From the NCBI GenBank assembly GCA_003439945.1, contig QVRM01007045.1, positions 72,001 through 136,000 on the forward strand: a DNA stretch of 64,000 nt, in the 5' to 3' direction. Each line of letters starts with the position of its first letter. The first letter of the stretch is position 1. The notes below the pieces were generated by a model. That model saw only the letters and a list, made by a program, of their open reading frames with translations, searched no databases and was not told the origin of the DNA. The stretch comes from Dermanyssus gallinae. Taxonomy: Eukaryota; Arthropoda; Arachnida; Mesostigmata; Dermanyssidae. The position numbers and the translations under genes are program-made. Of this stretch, positions 45,665 through 57,445 are shown in pieces.

Positions 45665-45720
45665 GTAAAATATGCTGTTTAGAATATGCTCCTCCGCATA
45701 TTCTAAACAGCATATTTTAC
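45665..45720. repeat. perfect 25-bp-arm inverted repeat
   Basis: GTAAAATATGCTGTTTAGAA plus TATGC (45665-45689) is exactly complementary to 45696-45720, with a six-base TCCTCC loop. A very stable hairpin is possible. Confidence 0.93.
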
Positions 45721-46539
45721 TAAGTACTTGCAACAGCACTCGAAACCATACAACATCCATACTATTATTAAAATAAAAGATATGTATATATACACGAATA
45801 GTTTTTGACGAGATAGCAAGAATTCATTTTTTCTGTTTACAATTGCATATCTTACAGTAGAAATCGTTCTAATACAACGGTATTACAAATATACTCTCAT
45901 AGTCGAAGTTCGTGAATTGCATCTGCATACATATGCGTACCGCGCCTCTTGCCTCCTGTATCGTAGTCGGTCGCCAGGTCAAACCAGGTCGCCGGCCAGC
46001 GACACGATCTATCAAAAGAGATACTGAGATCGCTGGTCTCTTTCTGAAAATCCAGCTGAGCTGTAATGGTCGCAGCCGTAGCAGATGTATAATACGTAGC
46101 TAATAGTTAACTCAGAGTGATAGTTTTACTAACAGCGGCGGTAGAATGGGCAGCTAACGCACTGCTTTTCATAAAAGACAAGACGCGACGTTGCCATGTG
46201 TGCCATGACTGAATTCTGCTAGGGTAGACCTCCTTCTTGCTATTTGATTCGGTTGGAATCAACTAATCGAGCATTATCTTGTTACAAAACTGTTTCGGCG
46301 GAGAACAGTCGTGCAAATTTCTCGTATGCGGATACGGCTAGGGTAGATGTGGTGCAATGACAGAGTGTTTTAGTCTATAGCCAGACAAAAACTCAAAACA
46401 AGTGGATTTGATTACGTTAAGAGTCTCTCCCCGTCTCCTCTCTCGAAGAACCCTGAAGGCCAGGGGCTCATCGTTAGCGTGTCAAGGCGAGTCGTTTAAA
46501 GGTTTTAGCTGTGGATATGGAAAACCTTGAGCATGCAAC

Positions 46540-46670
46540 GTAGAACCTAAACATAGGTTCTACTTAGGATGTTAGTTAAATAAACGGTTAGATAAAGGTT
46601 AACGTTACTTAACTAAAACTTTAGTTAAAAAAAGCATGTTGTAGTTAAATTGGGTTTTAACCCAATTTAC
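46540..46670. repeat. cluster of three short palindromes
   Basis: GTAGAACCT/AGGTTCTAC (46540-46563), TTAACTAAA/TTTAGTTAA (about 46609-46627) and TAAATTGGGTT/AACCCAATTTA (46646-46669) lie within 130 bases. The motif GTTA/TAAC recurs throughout. Confidence 0.7.
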
Positions 46671-46775
46671 AAGTCTGTTTAGAAAAATCACATTGAATTG
46701 ATCGGATTCTTAATTCATATCATTCCTAAGGTTATGATTTATTGTAAGACAAGAAATATCTTTGGGTTGCCCTAG

Positions 46776-46890
46776 CAGTCATTGTGGCAGCTGTATGGTC
46801 GCTGACTCTCAGCGGTATGATTCATATCATATATTTTCATCAAGCATCGGTCAACGAACATTCGATCAGCATCAGAGATCAAATCAGCGA
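46776..46890 (-). repeat. tRNA-derived SINE-A copy
   Basis: The minus strand contains GTCGCTGATTTGATCTCT (eroded B-box region), then TGATCGAATGTTCGTTGACC and ATGAATCATACCGCTGAGAG, ending GTCAGCGACCATACAGCTGC and CACAATGACTG. It aligns collinearly with the copies at 38.8, 47.3 and 58.9 kb. The A-box region upstream is not clear. Confidence 0.72.
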
Positions 46891-47251
46891 CATCCCTGTA
46901 GATATAGTCATTAGTGGCGCAATATCCACCCCCAGTATACAGTAAAACCACTATTAAAGATAAACAATAGTAACAGTAGGCATTAATGCCATCTTCACAA
47001 TAACCGCCGTCACTGGTAAGCAAAATTGTTATTTTCAGTAGCATCTCGAAGTCAAGATACACGCCCACTGATAAGGTGCTCGCTATTTCCGCGGAGGAAA
47101 CGCGCTGCTATTGCGCTGCTAATTTGTGTAGAGGTGGCCTGAATAAAACGAGCGAGCTTACGGCGGGGCATAGTCGACGATCGCTTCAAGTTAGTGCCAC
47201 AAAATAGCCCCGTTTGCTCGTAGTAGATGTAGAAGCATCAGTAGTAGGTGA

Positions 47252-47470
47252 TATGTGGCAGCGTGGTCTAGGGCGGCGTCTCGTGGGGTGCCAGGAATGG
47301 TTGCCATCTACCAGAGTGTTGCCGGTTTGATCTTCGCTGTTGAGCGAATTTTCTTTGAGCGATGCTCCTTCCTTCAGAGAGTAGGCGATAAACAGCCATA
47401 CAGAGTTAAATTTACTACGGAGAGTCAGCGACCATGCTGCCCCACAAGGACTGATGTGGCAATCCTAGAT
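47252..47470 (+). repeat. tRNA-derived SINE-A copy
   Basis: Starts GGCAGCGTGGTCTAGGGCGG (A-box region) and passes GCCGGTTTGATCTTCG (B-box region). It continues GAGCGAATTTTCTTTGAGCG and GGCGATAAACAGCCATAC, and ends GAGAGTCAGCGACCATGCTG followed by CCCCACAAGGACTG. Small extra segments relative to 58.9 kb make it longer. The open frame through it is incidental. Confidence 0.75.
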
Positions 47471-48175
47471 GTCGCAGCGTGTCCTTCGGCCTTTGGTGAA
47501 GGATCCGCAGCTCAGTGAAAATACGTTTCACGGCAATTCCAAGCCTGGAGGAGCGGACGAAGAGTGTCTAAAATAAAAAATAACCTCCTAAAATTCTTTT
47601 AGAAAACGTAGTACGTAATAGAAAACCACCGTAAACAACTGGACACAATGCAGAAAAACAAGGAACAGGTTCAGCTTGCAGTTGGGTCCATATTCTTTCG
47701 ACGTCGTTTTTCAAACGCTATTTAGTTTTGGTGTTATCGATGCGGAGAAGTGGGGGAGCAAAGCGCGACATCTTTGCCATTGCGTAGACCTGTACAGGTA
47801 TCAGGGTAGAAAGATAAAAACTCAGCGAAAGACAAGGACCGGGCGAGGGAGAGAGAGAGAGGGTGAGCAGTGAATGAGACAGAGGGAGAAGGGGTAGGAG
47901 AGTGGATGGGGGTTGGGAAAGGGCAGCATAGAGAGTGAAATAAGGTAGGCGCATAATCAGCTAATCGCTTGATTGCACCGATTGTTCCACTCGATGGGTC
48001 AGAGTACGTTTGGAACGAGCATGGCTTCGTCATCATCATCATTACGATCATCATCAACGTCGTCGCCGCCGTAGTCGCCGTCACCATAATCGTTAGATCT
48101 AACGATAAAGTTGTTGCGTGATACTGCACTTGGTCTGTAGACAAAATGAAGGTTTGTCACATGTCGATAAAATTG
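47471..48175. other. no gene recognised
   Basis: A GA-rich stretch at 47840-47905 and a (CAT)n-like stretch at 48020-48060. No supported gene. Confidence 0.4.
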
Positions 48176-48178
48176 GAG

Positions 48179-48427
48179 CGATATATATATATATATATTT
48201 TTTTTTTTATGCATACACTCAAAAGGTACAAGGAAACCATTGTCCCCAAAATTAGCGCTTACAGGCGGGTGCAGACGTTTCTGCATATATGTGATTTACT
48301 CACTACGCAAGGGCTTGTGAGGAGCGCTACCAGCCAGTTCGTTATTATGCCTATTATTCCTGCCGCATTCCCAGCGATAGCCGATGAAGTACGTAGTCAA
48401 GAGCTCTTTTCTTTCCCGTCGCCGGTC

Positions 48428-48463
<36 letters not shown>

Positions 48464-48676
48464 CTGTTTTCATATCCGTATCATGTATTATGTATATGTT
48501 ACACATATCACAAAGGATTAGCTAAGCCAATGTGCCTAGCGGGTGTGTATTGTGAATATCACGTGGCGGTTTCTTTTGGGCCAGGCCAACGCCACTTCAG
48601 AAGTGTGCCTCCCAAACGGACAGCGTTTCCACGTTGTATGTCATTATCCAGACGCTGTTTTAATAAGGGCGACGAC

Positions 48677-48719
<43 letters not shown>

Positions 48720-48749
48720 GTATATATATATATATATATATTTATGTAT

Positions 48750-48781
<32 letters not shown>
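48179..48781. repeat. three (TA)n arrays in 600 bp
   Basis: Arrays at 48179-48199, 48431-48460 and 48680-48781 (the last interrupted by TTTATG and TCAA). Unique DNA between them shows no gene motif. The 216-codon frame spanning them is partly I/Y repeat and not credible. Confidence 0.9.
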
Positions 48782-48784
<3 letters not shown>

Positions 48785-48879
48785 CAAACATTTTAAGAAA
48801 AACCACCTTGTGAGGCTTTACCACCCTCTGGATGATGTTGGGTGATATGACCTGACTGACCAAAAGGCGACCGAACGAC

Positions 48880-49320
48880 CTGATACGCTTCGACTGAGCT
48901 CACTCGCCCTCGTTCAGTAGCGTCCAGCAGCCCCGTCGTTCCGTTGGCTGTGCCGACAGACATGGTGGTCACTGCGGACCGCCGTGCCCGTATCGTACCG
49001 GCGTATCGAGCTGCGGTCGTTGTCGCCGGCTGCGGCAATGAACTAAGCCTAATTGCGCCTTACTTGCATTATCAATTCGTAGCTGCGCAGTACGCCGCAT
49101 TAAGCATTATGCTCTTCCCCGGTACTTCACGTACGGGTGGAATCGCGCACCCAATCCCCCCCTCTGACTATGAGCAACTGTGGTAGTGAATGTCGTCGTG
49201 AATGAGTCGCGCTTTGAACGAAGTCAGCCGGAGCGACGAAGTGCAACCGGCGGACACTAACGGCGAACACAACGCGGACAGCGCGCTTCATGTCGGCTTT
49301 TATTTCTTAGAACAGCTTAG
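48880..49320. other. GC- and CpG-rich stretch, no gene recognised
   Basis: Higher GC and many CG dinucleotides compared with both sides. Open frames on both strands lack a domain. It might be regulatory DNA of a neighbouring gene, but I cannot show this. Confidence 0.3.
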
Positions 49321-49469
49321 AACTGAATAGTCAGCTAGATTTATCCGTCAATCCGTTGCCTCCACTAACCTCCTCCCTCCCTACCTCTCCCCCCTCCCCC
49401 TCCCCCCCTTCTGCATATGCAGAGATTAGATCAGGTTCATCAGGACTAACTTTGAATTACTTTTATTTC

Positions 49470-49582
49470 ATTGTTGCTGTCGTTGTTGTTTTAGTTGTTG
49501 TTGTTCTTGTTATGGTCGTGTGCTGTTGCTACCAACAACAATAGCACGTACCACCACTACTACTACTACTACTACTTCTACC
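49470..49582. repeat. (TTG)n and (TAC)n tracts
   Basis: TTG-rich on the plus strand (opposite sense to the CAA tracts at 40-42 kb), followed by a pure (CTA)n run at about 49552-49578. Confidence 0.85.
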
Positions 49583-50154
49583 AACGAAGTGATGCAGCTG
49601 CAGGTTACGATATTCACGGTTGTCCAGCGGGCCGTAAATACATAGGCAATGAGAGAGATTGTGCGTGCGTATCACATCGCATGATCCGATCTCGCCTTTG
49701 GCCAACGAAACCGGACAAGAGAAATACAATCGTTGCGGTCTCTCTCTCTCTCTCTCTATCTATAGCTCTCTCTATGTCTCTCTCCGTCTGCCGCTCTATT
49801 TCTCTGTGCCTCGCGTGCGCTAATGATATAGTATGGTATAAATTGTATATTCGCTTCTCTTTTGCTTTCTCTCAGCATATCCACTATCTATGTGTCGATC
49901 TATGTACTTATCCATGGGCTTTAGACGATAGTGTCGATTGTCGCTAGAATGGCTCTCCCATGGGCCTTCAATCCCCTTCTATCCTTCCAGCGCGTTCTTC
50001 CTGGATGCCGCGACTGCCTGGGTTCATTGAATTTTCTCGACGTCGCCTTCAAGCTGCCTTGTTCTTCGCAACGATCCGGCGTTCGGAGGTCAGATGATAA
50101 TCGCGCTCAGATTTATTCCGTCAATGCCGTCAGAAATTCTGGCTCGCTGTTCCC

Positions 50155-50325
50155 GTTGTTCTTCTCGTGTGATAGTTGTTGTTGTTTTTGCTACTGTTGC
50201 TGCTATTGGTATTGTTGTTGCTGTTGCTGGTTTTATTGCTGCTGTTTTTGGTATTGTTGTTGTTGCTGCTGCTGTTGCTGTCATTGTTGTTGGCGCTCTT
50301 GTTGTCGCTGTAGTTGTTGCGGGAC
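50155..50325. repeat. degenerate (TTG)n tract
   Basis: TTG/CTG/TGG repeats on the plus strand. All local frames are V/A or C/Y low-complexity. Confidence 0.85.
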
Positions 50326-50639
50326 TGCTATATCCGTCCCCAGGAGCCTGAGGCTTGTTTGCTTTCTACTCTGGTGGGAAAGCCTCCAAGGTGCCACGTT
50401 TCGCTGTAGAGTTATGGAAGAGAAATTGGCTTATTTTTCTATTCAGAGCGCTCACATTGAGAACGCGCTGTATCCGTTTTCCTGGTGGTATTCGACGGCA
50501 ACTAATCAACATCATTGTCATCATATATGCGGCGGAGCAAAGCTGGGGCGCAGTTGGGTCGATGACATCGTGTATTTTACACATTGATGTAAGCCGCGCG
50601 TTTCAATCGTTGTTTGTTCTCATGCTCTTTATTTGATGA

Positions 50640-52250
50640 TGCATACCCGCGTCCGATCTGAACATAAACACGTGAAATGCAAACATAGCAGAAATAGAGT
50701 TCTATAGACAACGAACTTAAACGTTTATTTTTCTTTCCGAATGACGCTGTCCACCTACTGTCTGCCTGTATTGATGTGGTACTTTAAGTGTAACATTGGT
50801 AGTGCTTATTGCCAGAGTTGTTATTATTAATAGCTCTACAATTGCAGAAACAAAGGATTAAACAACGCTGGTATTAGTCAATCAAGAGCTAACTTTATAT
50901 CTAGGCATAGAGTAAGTACGACAACGACAAAACTTCTTGCGTATGGTACAATTCAACATTAAAAACAAAATTAGTTGCGTCATTATTTCCGAATTACACA
51001 TTCTTTAAAAGCAAGGTTGTATGAGCTCACATAATGCTAATGTGTCTAATCTGGACGTCCTGCAAAAATCCTGCAGGAAATAGAACTCGCGTCCTGGTTC
51101 TTGCAATAATACTACGAGCATGCCAATGTCAAGAAGCCGTGTTTTGCGTTTTGGCTCTCAGGTCTTCTTTCTAGTGCTCATCAAATAATAAAGTACGGAG
51201 TTATTTACCAATTACCAATAATACTTATATAATTACCAATAATAATAAAATGATTACCAATAATACAAGTGGAATTGATACAATATAAATACAAGGTTAT
51301 ATCATGAATGTATGGCTATAGTGAGGATGAGACAATCGCTGGGCATGTTTTGATGTGATAGCGATGTTGCACCCTTCACATAACTTACATACGCAGCCAT
51401 CGATCTCAAAACAGTCATAACCCTGCAAACACCTGTATTGGTGCTAACCATGCCAGGTGACCCTGCAGGTGGCTCGGTAGTACAAATGATAAAAATATTC
51501 AATAGTTAAGGCATCAAGATGCACATTGAATAGCATCACAGCTGACCCGAACTATCTACAAAGCCGATGCCTATCTCGAACAAAGGGAACTACGAGGATA
51601 CTTTCGGTCTATATATTTCTCTGTACTGCGGCTAAAAGGTAAATCATCGCCTAAAACAATCCTTAATATCGGATTCTAGACAGCAACTATGTATGATATA
51701 ACACATGCCTCAATGTGTCAATGAACATATGTCTACGACTAGTCTTCCTAAAGTTCATCTTAATTGCATGCTACACCTGCAACGCGGCAAACTTAAGCTA
51801 CGGTAAGCCACGGCTATATTGACGCTGTCGTAAACGTCATGAAAGTAGGGCACAGAAAACCGACTGGTTTAAATTGTGACGTAAAAGTTGACCGCTATTT
51901 GAGTAGATTAAAGAATTGTGATAATTGCTTGGGACTTAACAAACCCATAGCAACTTCCCATATTAAGACAATTGGGTTTCTGTTTTTTGTCCACATCAGA
52001 ACGTGCCTTATCAAAATAAAGTTAAAAAACTCAAAAACATTTTTAAGAATGGCCCATCCTGGACCTTGCGAGAAAACATGGCAAGGGTAATGAGGAGGTC
52101 CAACTAACTCCTCTAGTAGACTAAAGACAGCTTTGCTGTAATCCCAACTAGTGCAAGGCACTCAGAAGAATTTGTATTTTTACAGAGTCTGCTATATGAG
52201 CATGGGCCCCAAAATAAAAACTAAATCAACAAACGTTTCTACTTGCACCG
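50640..52250. other. no gene recognised; short ATTACCAATAATA repeats
   Basis: Units of ATTACCAATAATA recur at about 51215-51270. Frames at 51302-51502 and 51839-52161 show no known motif. Confidence 0.4.
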
Positions 52251-52261
52251 TCGGTTAAGTA

Positions 52262-52367
52262 AACTTTTAACTTAGGCAAGAAAGGTAGTTAAGTTAGTCG
52301 GGCCGGGTAGGCGCACAATACCCTGCATGACGACATGGATGTTTCCAAAAAGACAACCACGTTGTTA

Positions 52368-52431
<64 letters not shown>

Positions 52432-52537
52432 TAACAACGTGGTTGTCTTTTTGGAAACATCCATGTCGTTATGCAGGGTATTGTGCGCCTACCCGGCCCG
52501 ACTAACTTAACTACCTTTCTTGCCTAAGTTAAAAGTT
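52262..52537. repeat. 276-bp palindrome with (TA)n centre
   Basis: The left arm from AACTTTTAACTTAGGCAAGA to AACCACGTTGTTATATATG (52262-52373) is mirrored by the right arm (about 52427-52537). I find a single mismatch, CATGACGACATGG against the complement of CCATGTCGTTATG. The centre is a TA array of about 55 bases. The arms contain no open frame of note. It could be a foldback/MITE-like element or an inverted duplication. Confidence 0.93.
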
Positions 52538-52568
52538 CATAAATCTTAGTAGTATAGCATGTCTATAC

Positions 52569-52634
52569 AAGGAGAGCACTGCCGAGTGTGCAAACGTATT
52601 GTAAATGATTAATAAATCATCACAATATTTTCTA
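52569..52634 (+). repeat. dispersed repeat R-C, copy 2
   Basis: Runs from AAGGAGAGCACTGCCGAGTG through CAAACGTATTGTAAATGATT to CACAATATTTTCTA, matching 37448-37514 (minus). It starts 31 bases beyond the large palindrome at 52262-52537. Confidence 0.87.
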
Positions 52635-52774
52635 TGTCGGTTTCTTTATTTCAATTCGTCTGTACTTTGCGCTCACATGGATATTTGGTTTGCAAACATA
52701 GCAGAAATCTCAGAGGCGTGGTGGGTATTTAAAAAAACATCTTAAAATATCAGTTGCATTATGTCAAAAAAAAA

Positions 52775-52776
<2 letters not shown>

Positions 52777-52819
<43 letters not shown>

Positions 52820-52855
52820 CATACATATATATATATATTTATATATAATATTTAT
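52777..52855. repeat. (TA)n array with TACATACA interruptions
   Basis: TA-rich stretch following a poly-A run. Confidence 0.92.
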
Positions 52856-52914
52856 ATGGCATGCCTTTTTTACTTATAGAGATAAATTAATAAAATTATG
52901 CACACCAGTGGTTG

Positions 52915-53060
52915 TTTTTGACCCTTGTCGGGGTGGCTACAGTACTGTCTTTTCGAGATTTCTTTATTTGGTCACTTTATCTTGCCATTAAGGCTGGTCG
53001 ACTTTGTGCGGCGGTTATTTTTGCCTCGAAGACAAATTTTGCAAATCTTCTTACCATATC
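52915..53060 (-). repeat. dispersed repeat R-A, copy 3
   Basis: The minus strand reads TGGTAAGAAGATTTGC, AAAATAACCGCCGCACAAAG, TGGCAAGATAAAGTGACC, AATCTCGAAAAGACAGTACT and CCACCCCGACAAGG. These align in order with the copies at 603-830 and 18578-18770. The 3' end is shorter than in the other copies. Confidence 0.8.
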
Positions 53061-53243
53061 CCAGGATTCATGATCCTGGAGGGACGCCTCTACAAGAGCT
53101 TGTCATATCATGGGACTTCCCAGTCTTAGGTTCCGAGACAGATGATCTCGTTTAGTACTGAAAAAGGCGCAGCGTTCGTACGCTGTGTCATACATCGCCA
53201 TTCTCTTCTGAGTTTTACAGATGACACAAGGTAACACAAAAAA

Positions 53244-53249
<6 letters not shown>

Positions 53250-53318
<69 letters not shown>
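53250..53318. repeat. (TA)n microsatellite
   Basis: A pure TA array after a poly-A run. Confidence 0.95.
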
Positions 53319-53322
<4 letters not shown>

Positions 53323-53624
53323 TCGTAGCTTTTCCGATAAGCGTCGGTGCAACCGGTGTTGCTATTGTGGTTGCTGTTGCTGATGCTACTATTGCTGATA
53401 TGGTAGCTCTTGTTCGGTAAAGTTACTCGATCGACGACGGAGCGATTGATCGTATCAGCCCGGGCCGGTGTTAGACACCACAGCATGGCAACACGATCCA
53501 GCACACGTCTTTGCCGACAACAACATCATCCACATCATCGCGGGCGGAAGCAGAGGAAGAAGAAGACGAAGAAGGAGACATTAACCACAACCCCACCCCC
53601 TGCCCGGTGCCCCCAGTAGGCCCC

Positions 53625-54005
53625 AGGGTTGTTGTTGTTGTTGTTGTTGCTGTTATTATTGTAGCTGCTGTTGCTACTGTTATTATTGCTGTTTGTTGTT
53701 GTTGTTGTTGTGGCATGTTGTTGTTGTTGTTGTTGTTTGTTGTTGTTGATGTTGTTCTTGTTGATGTTGTTCTTGTTGTTGTTGATGTTGTTTGTTGTTG
53801 TTGTTGTTGTGGCTTGTTGTTGTTGCGGCTTGTTGATGTTGTTGTTGTTGTTGTTGTTGTTGTGGCTTGTTGTGGCCTGTTGTTGTCGTTGTTGTTTTTG
53901 TTGTGGCTTGTTGTTGTTGTTGTTATTGTTGTTGTTGTTATAGTTTGTTGTTGTTGTGGTTGCTGTTGTTGTTGTTGCTGTTGTTGTTGTCCGCGCCGTT
54001 GCTGT
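53625..54005. repeat. (TTG)n tract, left half of a head-to-head pair
   Basis: About 380 bases of TTG/GTT repeats on the plus strand with GGCTTG and GATG interruptions. It faces a CAA tract of similar size starting at 54305. Confidence 0.93.
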
Positions 54006-54304
54006 TACATGGCGGTGTATGATGGCGGTGAAGCAGCAGCGGCCTTCGTGTCCCGTCTAGTTACCATCTAGCGGGGACAAAACAGACGACGACGGTTGTT
54101 GATCATACAACCTAGCAGCAGCAGCAGCCGCGGAGCTACCGAATGCTCGAACGTCTGCCTGCCCGTCTGCCAGTCTGATCGGTCGAGCGATCCCTCGATG
54201 CGATGGATAGAAGGATCGATGGATAGATAGATGAGTTGGTCTGCCTACAAATCTGCTGCTGCTGCTGGGGGATAACGTGTCTTCGTTACCGCAACGGCAG
54301 CATA

Positions 54305-54705
54305 CACAACAACAACAACAACAACAATACCGGCACCGGCAGCAACAATGATGACAGACAACAGCAACAACAACAACAACCGCAACAACAACAACGACAA
54401 CAAACCACCACCGCAACAACAACAACGACAACAAACCACAACAACAACAACGACAACAAACCACAACAACAACGACAACAAACCACAACAACAACAACAA
54501 CGACAACTAACCACAACGACGACAACAACAACAGCAGCAACAGCAACAACGTTGTCAACATCAGCCACAACATCAGCGATACAAACAACACTAGCAACAC
54601 AATTACATTTATCACAACAGCAATAACAACAACAACGATTAGTACGCCATTCAACCAACAGCAGCAGCGACGACAACCACGACCACAACAACAACAACAA
54701 CACGA
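54305..54705. repeat. (CAA)n tract, right half of a head-to-head pair
   Basis: About 400 bases of CAA/CGA/CCA repeats on the plus strand. Together with 53625-54005 it forms an imperfect inverted repeat around a GC-richer 300-base spacer. Confidence 0.93.
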
Positions 54706-54889
54706 ATGTCGTTAACGCTATAATAGAAGTAACGGCACTCCTTGCTGTTGATTAGACGTTGTTATGGCTATGCTGCTGCTGCGGCTTGGATTGGATAGTG
54801 TAGATGCATGCATGGATTGATGATGGTTTGCTGGTGTTGGCAAAGGCGACAGCTCGAATGTCGCCATTATCGGAGCTGATGTTTATGTT

Positions 54890-55245
54890 TTGTTGTTGAT
54901 GTTGTTGTTGTTGTTGTTGTTGTTGCTAGTTATCGTTCGGCTCTCGGCGGCACTTAATATCGGTATCGGCGTTGGCGGCGCCAGTGGCGGTAATACTAGT
55001 CAAGACGATAATATCACAACAACAGCAACAGCAAAACAACAACAACAACAGCAACAGCGAAACAACAACAACAACAACAACGAGCAATATTGTCAACAAC
55101 AGCAGCAACAAAATCGACAACCACAACAACGCCGTTATTAACGAGTACAACAAGGAAAACGGAGAAAATAGCGACATCAAAAACAGCAACGACCACAACA
55201 ATAGTACCAACAACAACGACAAGGCAAAGCTACAGCAAAATGCCA
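54890..55245. repeat. (TTG)n then (CAA)n tracts
   Basis: A TTG run (54892-54928) is followed by unique sequence and then CAA-rich DNA (55015-55235), repeating the strand switch on a smaller scale. Confidence 0.88.
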
Positions 55246-55415
55246 ATAATCCTGCACAGCCAACGTCCAGTTACGAAGTCTTTACCTGAGTGTTGAGCGT
55301 GATGATGGTGAAACGGGAATAGACGATACCGATAATTATGATCCCATGGTGTTGATTGAAGATGATGATGATGATCACCATCATAGCTAGCATTGTAAGG
55401 ATGGTGAAATTGACA

Positions 55416-55462
<47 letters not shown>

Positions 55463-56290
55463 CAGCAGCACCTCGCCGACGGCAAGTCGTCGTCGTGTTT
55501 TTCATTTTCTTCATACTCTTCGTCGTTTGCTCCGTCTTTTGGTTTGTCTTTTTGTGTGTGATTCGCCTTCTGCTTCATCTGTATCTTCACCTTCTTTTCC
55601 TCTTTCCCTCGACGGCTTCTGCTGTCTTCCTTGGAATTGTTGGTGCTTTTTCGTTCTAGCCGCTGCTAGAGGGCAAGAGCCGCGACGGGGGGGGGTGAGG
55701 ATCGGGGACTGACCCCCCCCCCCGCCCCCCGCGAGAGCCCGGAGGAAAGTGCCAAAGCTATCAATGACATCATCGCTGTTTGGAGTAGACCAGACGCCGA
55801 TATGGTCGTATATGCCCGACTATGCCACTACCCCGGTTGCCGGTGCCAGGATATCCGGCGGCGGCGGCTGCCCCATCGCTACCTGGCTTACCTGAAGGCG
55901 CCAATCCAGCGGGACTCACTTCCGGGCGGCTGCTTTCACGATATGCACCCAGACATACATAAAAATGTTTTTAATTCTAGACTTACAGACACACCTATAC
56001 GTACATATACGTTCACTGTATATGTGCGTGTTTGTACGTGGGTCATTTAGTAAGTTCTGCTTAGGGAGAAGCGTACAAAAATATAGAGCAAGAAAACCTA
56101 TATTTTCTTTCTCGACTTAGTCTCTTTGAAGAACCGCACACTTGTTGCCCAGTGGTGTTCAATTTGTTTCGTGTTTTTGGAAGGAATAGGAAGCTTTGAG
56201 GCAGGAAAAAGGTGTAATGCCTTACTTACTTATTGAATGTTCCACGAGATAGGCACACACTCATAAGCACGCACGAATATACTTTTCTTA
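55246..56290. other. no gene recognised; (AAT)n and C/G runs
   Basis: An (AAT)n array (about 55418-55461), then a G run (55687-55694) and a C run (55712-55735) close together. The stretch 55740-55960 is relatively GC-rich, with short frames but no domain. Confidence 0.45.
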
Positions 56291-56411
56291 AAGGACCGTT
56301 TTCTCCGTACGGCAAATTTATTCGAATGCAATAATCCCTCATTGAGCTTATAATTTCCATAATTACACAGTTTTAACATATGCAACAAATAAGAGTATTT
56401 AGCAGAAAAGG
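56291..56411 (+). repeat. dispersed repeat R-B, copy 2
   Basis: Collinear with 20265-20390: AAGGACCGTT, ACGGCAAATTT, CTCATTGAGCTTATAATTT and ATAAGAGTATTTAGC. Confidence 0.65.
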
Positions 56412-56526
56412 CTATCGCCCGTGTCTGTAAATATATGCAAGATATAAGTTATATCACACCATCATTTCAGTGGAAACTCAAGCATTGTGAAATACAGTTC
56501 CCATCACAAACCACGTTACCTACATA

Positions 56527-56563
56527 TTAAAAAAATTATATATATATATATAATTTTTTTAAG
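56527..56563. repeat. palindrome with TA core
   Basis: TTAAAAAAATTATA and TATAATTTTTTTAA flank a short TA run. Confidence 0.8.
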
Positions 56564-56972
56564 CTGTCACTATTGTCACTACGACCTAGCTTAGGGGTTA
56601 CCCCCGTGCTATACAGTAGCCGCACCCCATCCTGCTGAATCAACTCATTCACGCCAACAATCTACCCAAACGAGCGGCATTTAGTCCGCCGAATGAACAA
56701 TATCTTATTTCGTCTCGATATTCGTACGCCTGTCTGACTATGTTAGATATATGTGGCCGTGTTATGTTTTTTTTTTGCTTTGTGACTTTCCACCGCGGTC
56801 GCTGGTAGAGGCGCACCAGGGTTATCGTTGGGTTTGTATTGTCGTTTTTGTCGTTGTGGTTTACGTCGCTTGGTGTTGATGACGCGGAAACCACCTTCTT
56901 CCCCTTCCGCCGTCGACTTGAACCGCGCCAACGAAGCCCGGACCAACATTGACGCAGCTGGAGTAGATTGAA

Positions 56973-56998
56973 CGCCTTACGGTTGAAACAGACCATAA

Positions 56999-57050
<52 letters not shown>

Positions 57051-57072
57051 GGTCTGCTTCAACCGTAAGGCG
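56973..57072. repeat. 100-bp palindrome with (TA)n centre
   Basis: CGCCTTACGGTTGAAACAGA plus CCATAATA (56973-57000) is mirrored by 57045-57072, with one mismatch in 28 bases. The centre is a TA array. A second TA array (57081-57112) begins just outside the right arm. Confidence 0.92.
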
Positions 57073-57080
57073 GTCTGGTA

Positions 57081-57116
<36 letters not shown>

Positions 57117-57400
57117 AACAAGCGATAGAGAGCGGTAAAATACTTTATCTTATTTCTGAATAAGATGGCAAATGTGAAATAAATCGTATTTCTACGTGAA
57201 TACTAACAACTGTCACAACAACAACCCCAACAGTCAGCGTCAGTCGGAGCAACGTGTGCCAGCGGTAAGCAACATAGAGCAGCAAGATGACAACAATCCA
57301 GACGCCTGGATGCCTCTAGATAACGGACAAATGCTCGTTCCCTACATCCATGCCTTCCTGCACACGATTACACCAGGCATGGTTGGCACGGTATGCTTGT

Positions 57401-57405
<5 letters not shown>

Positions 57406-57442
<37 letters not shown>
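57406..57442. repeat. (TA)n microsatellite
   Basis: A TA array with a second short run at 57459-57471. Confidence 0.93.

Positions 57443-57445
<3 letters not shown>

Noticed and set aside
51839..52161. Overlapping 83- and 88-codon frames on opposite strands
   Set aside because: No recognised motif in either, and both being open is compatible with chance in this composition.
53511..54506. 150-190 codon frames in the TTG/CAA region
   Set aside because: Composition is L/V/C or N/T/Q throughout, as expected from TTG/CAA repeats. Overlapping frames are equally open.
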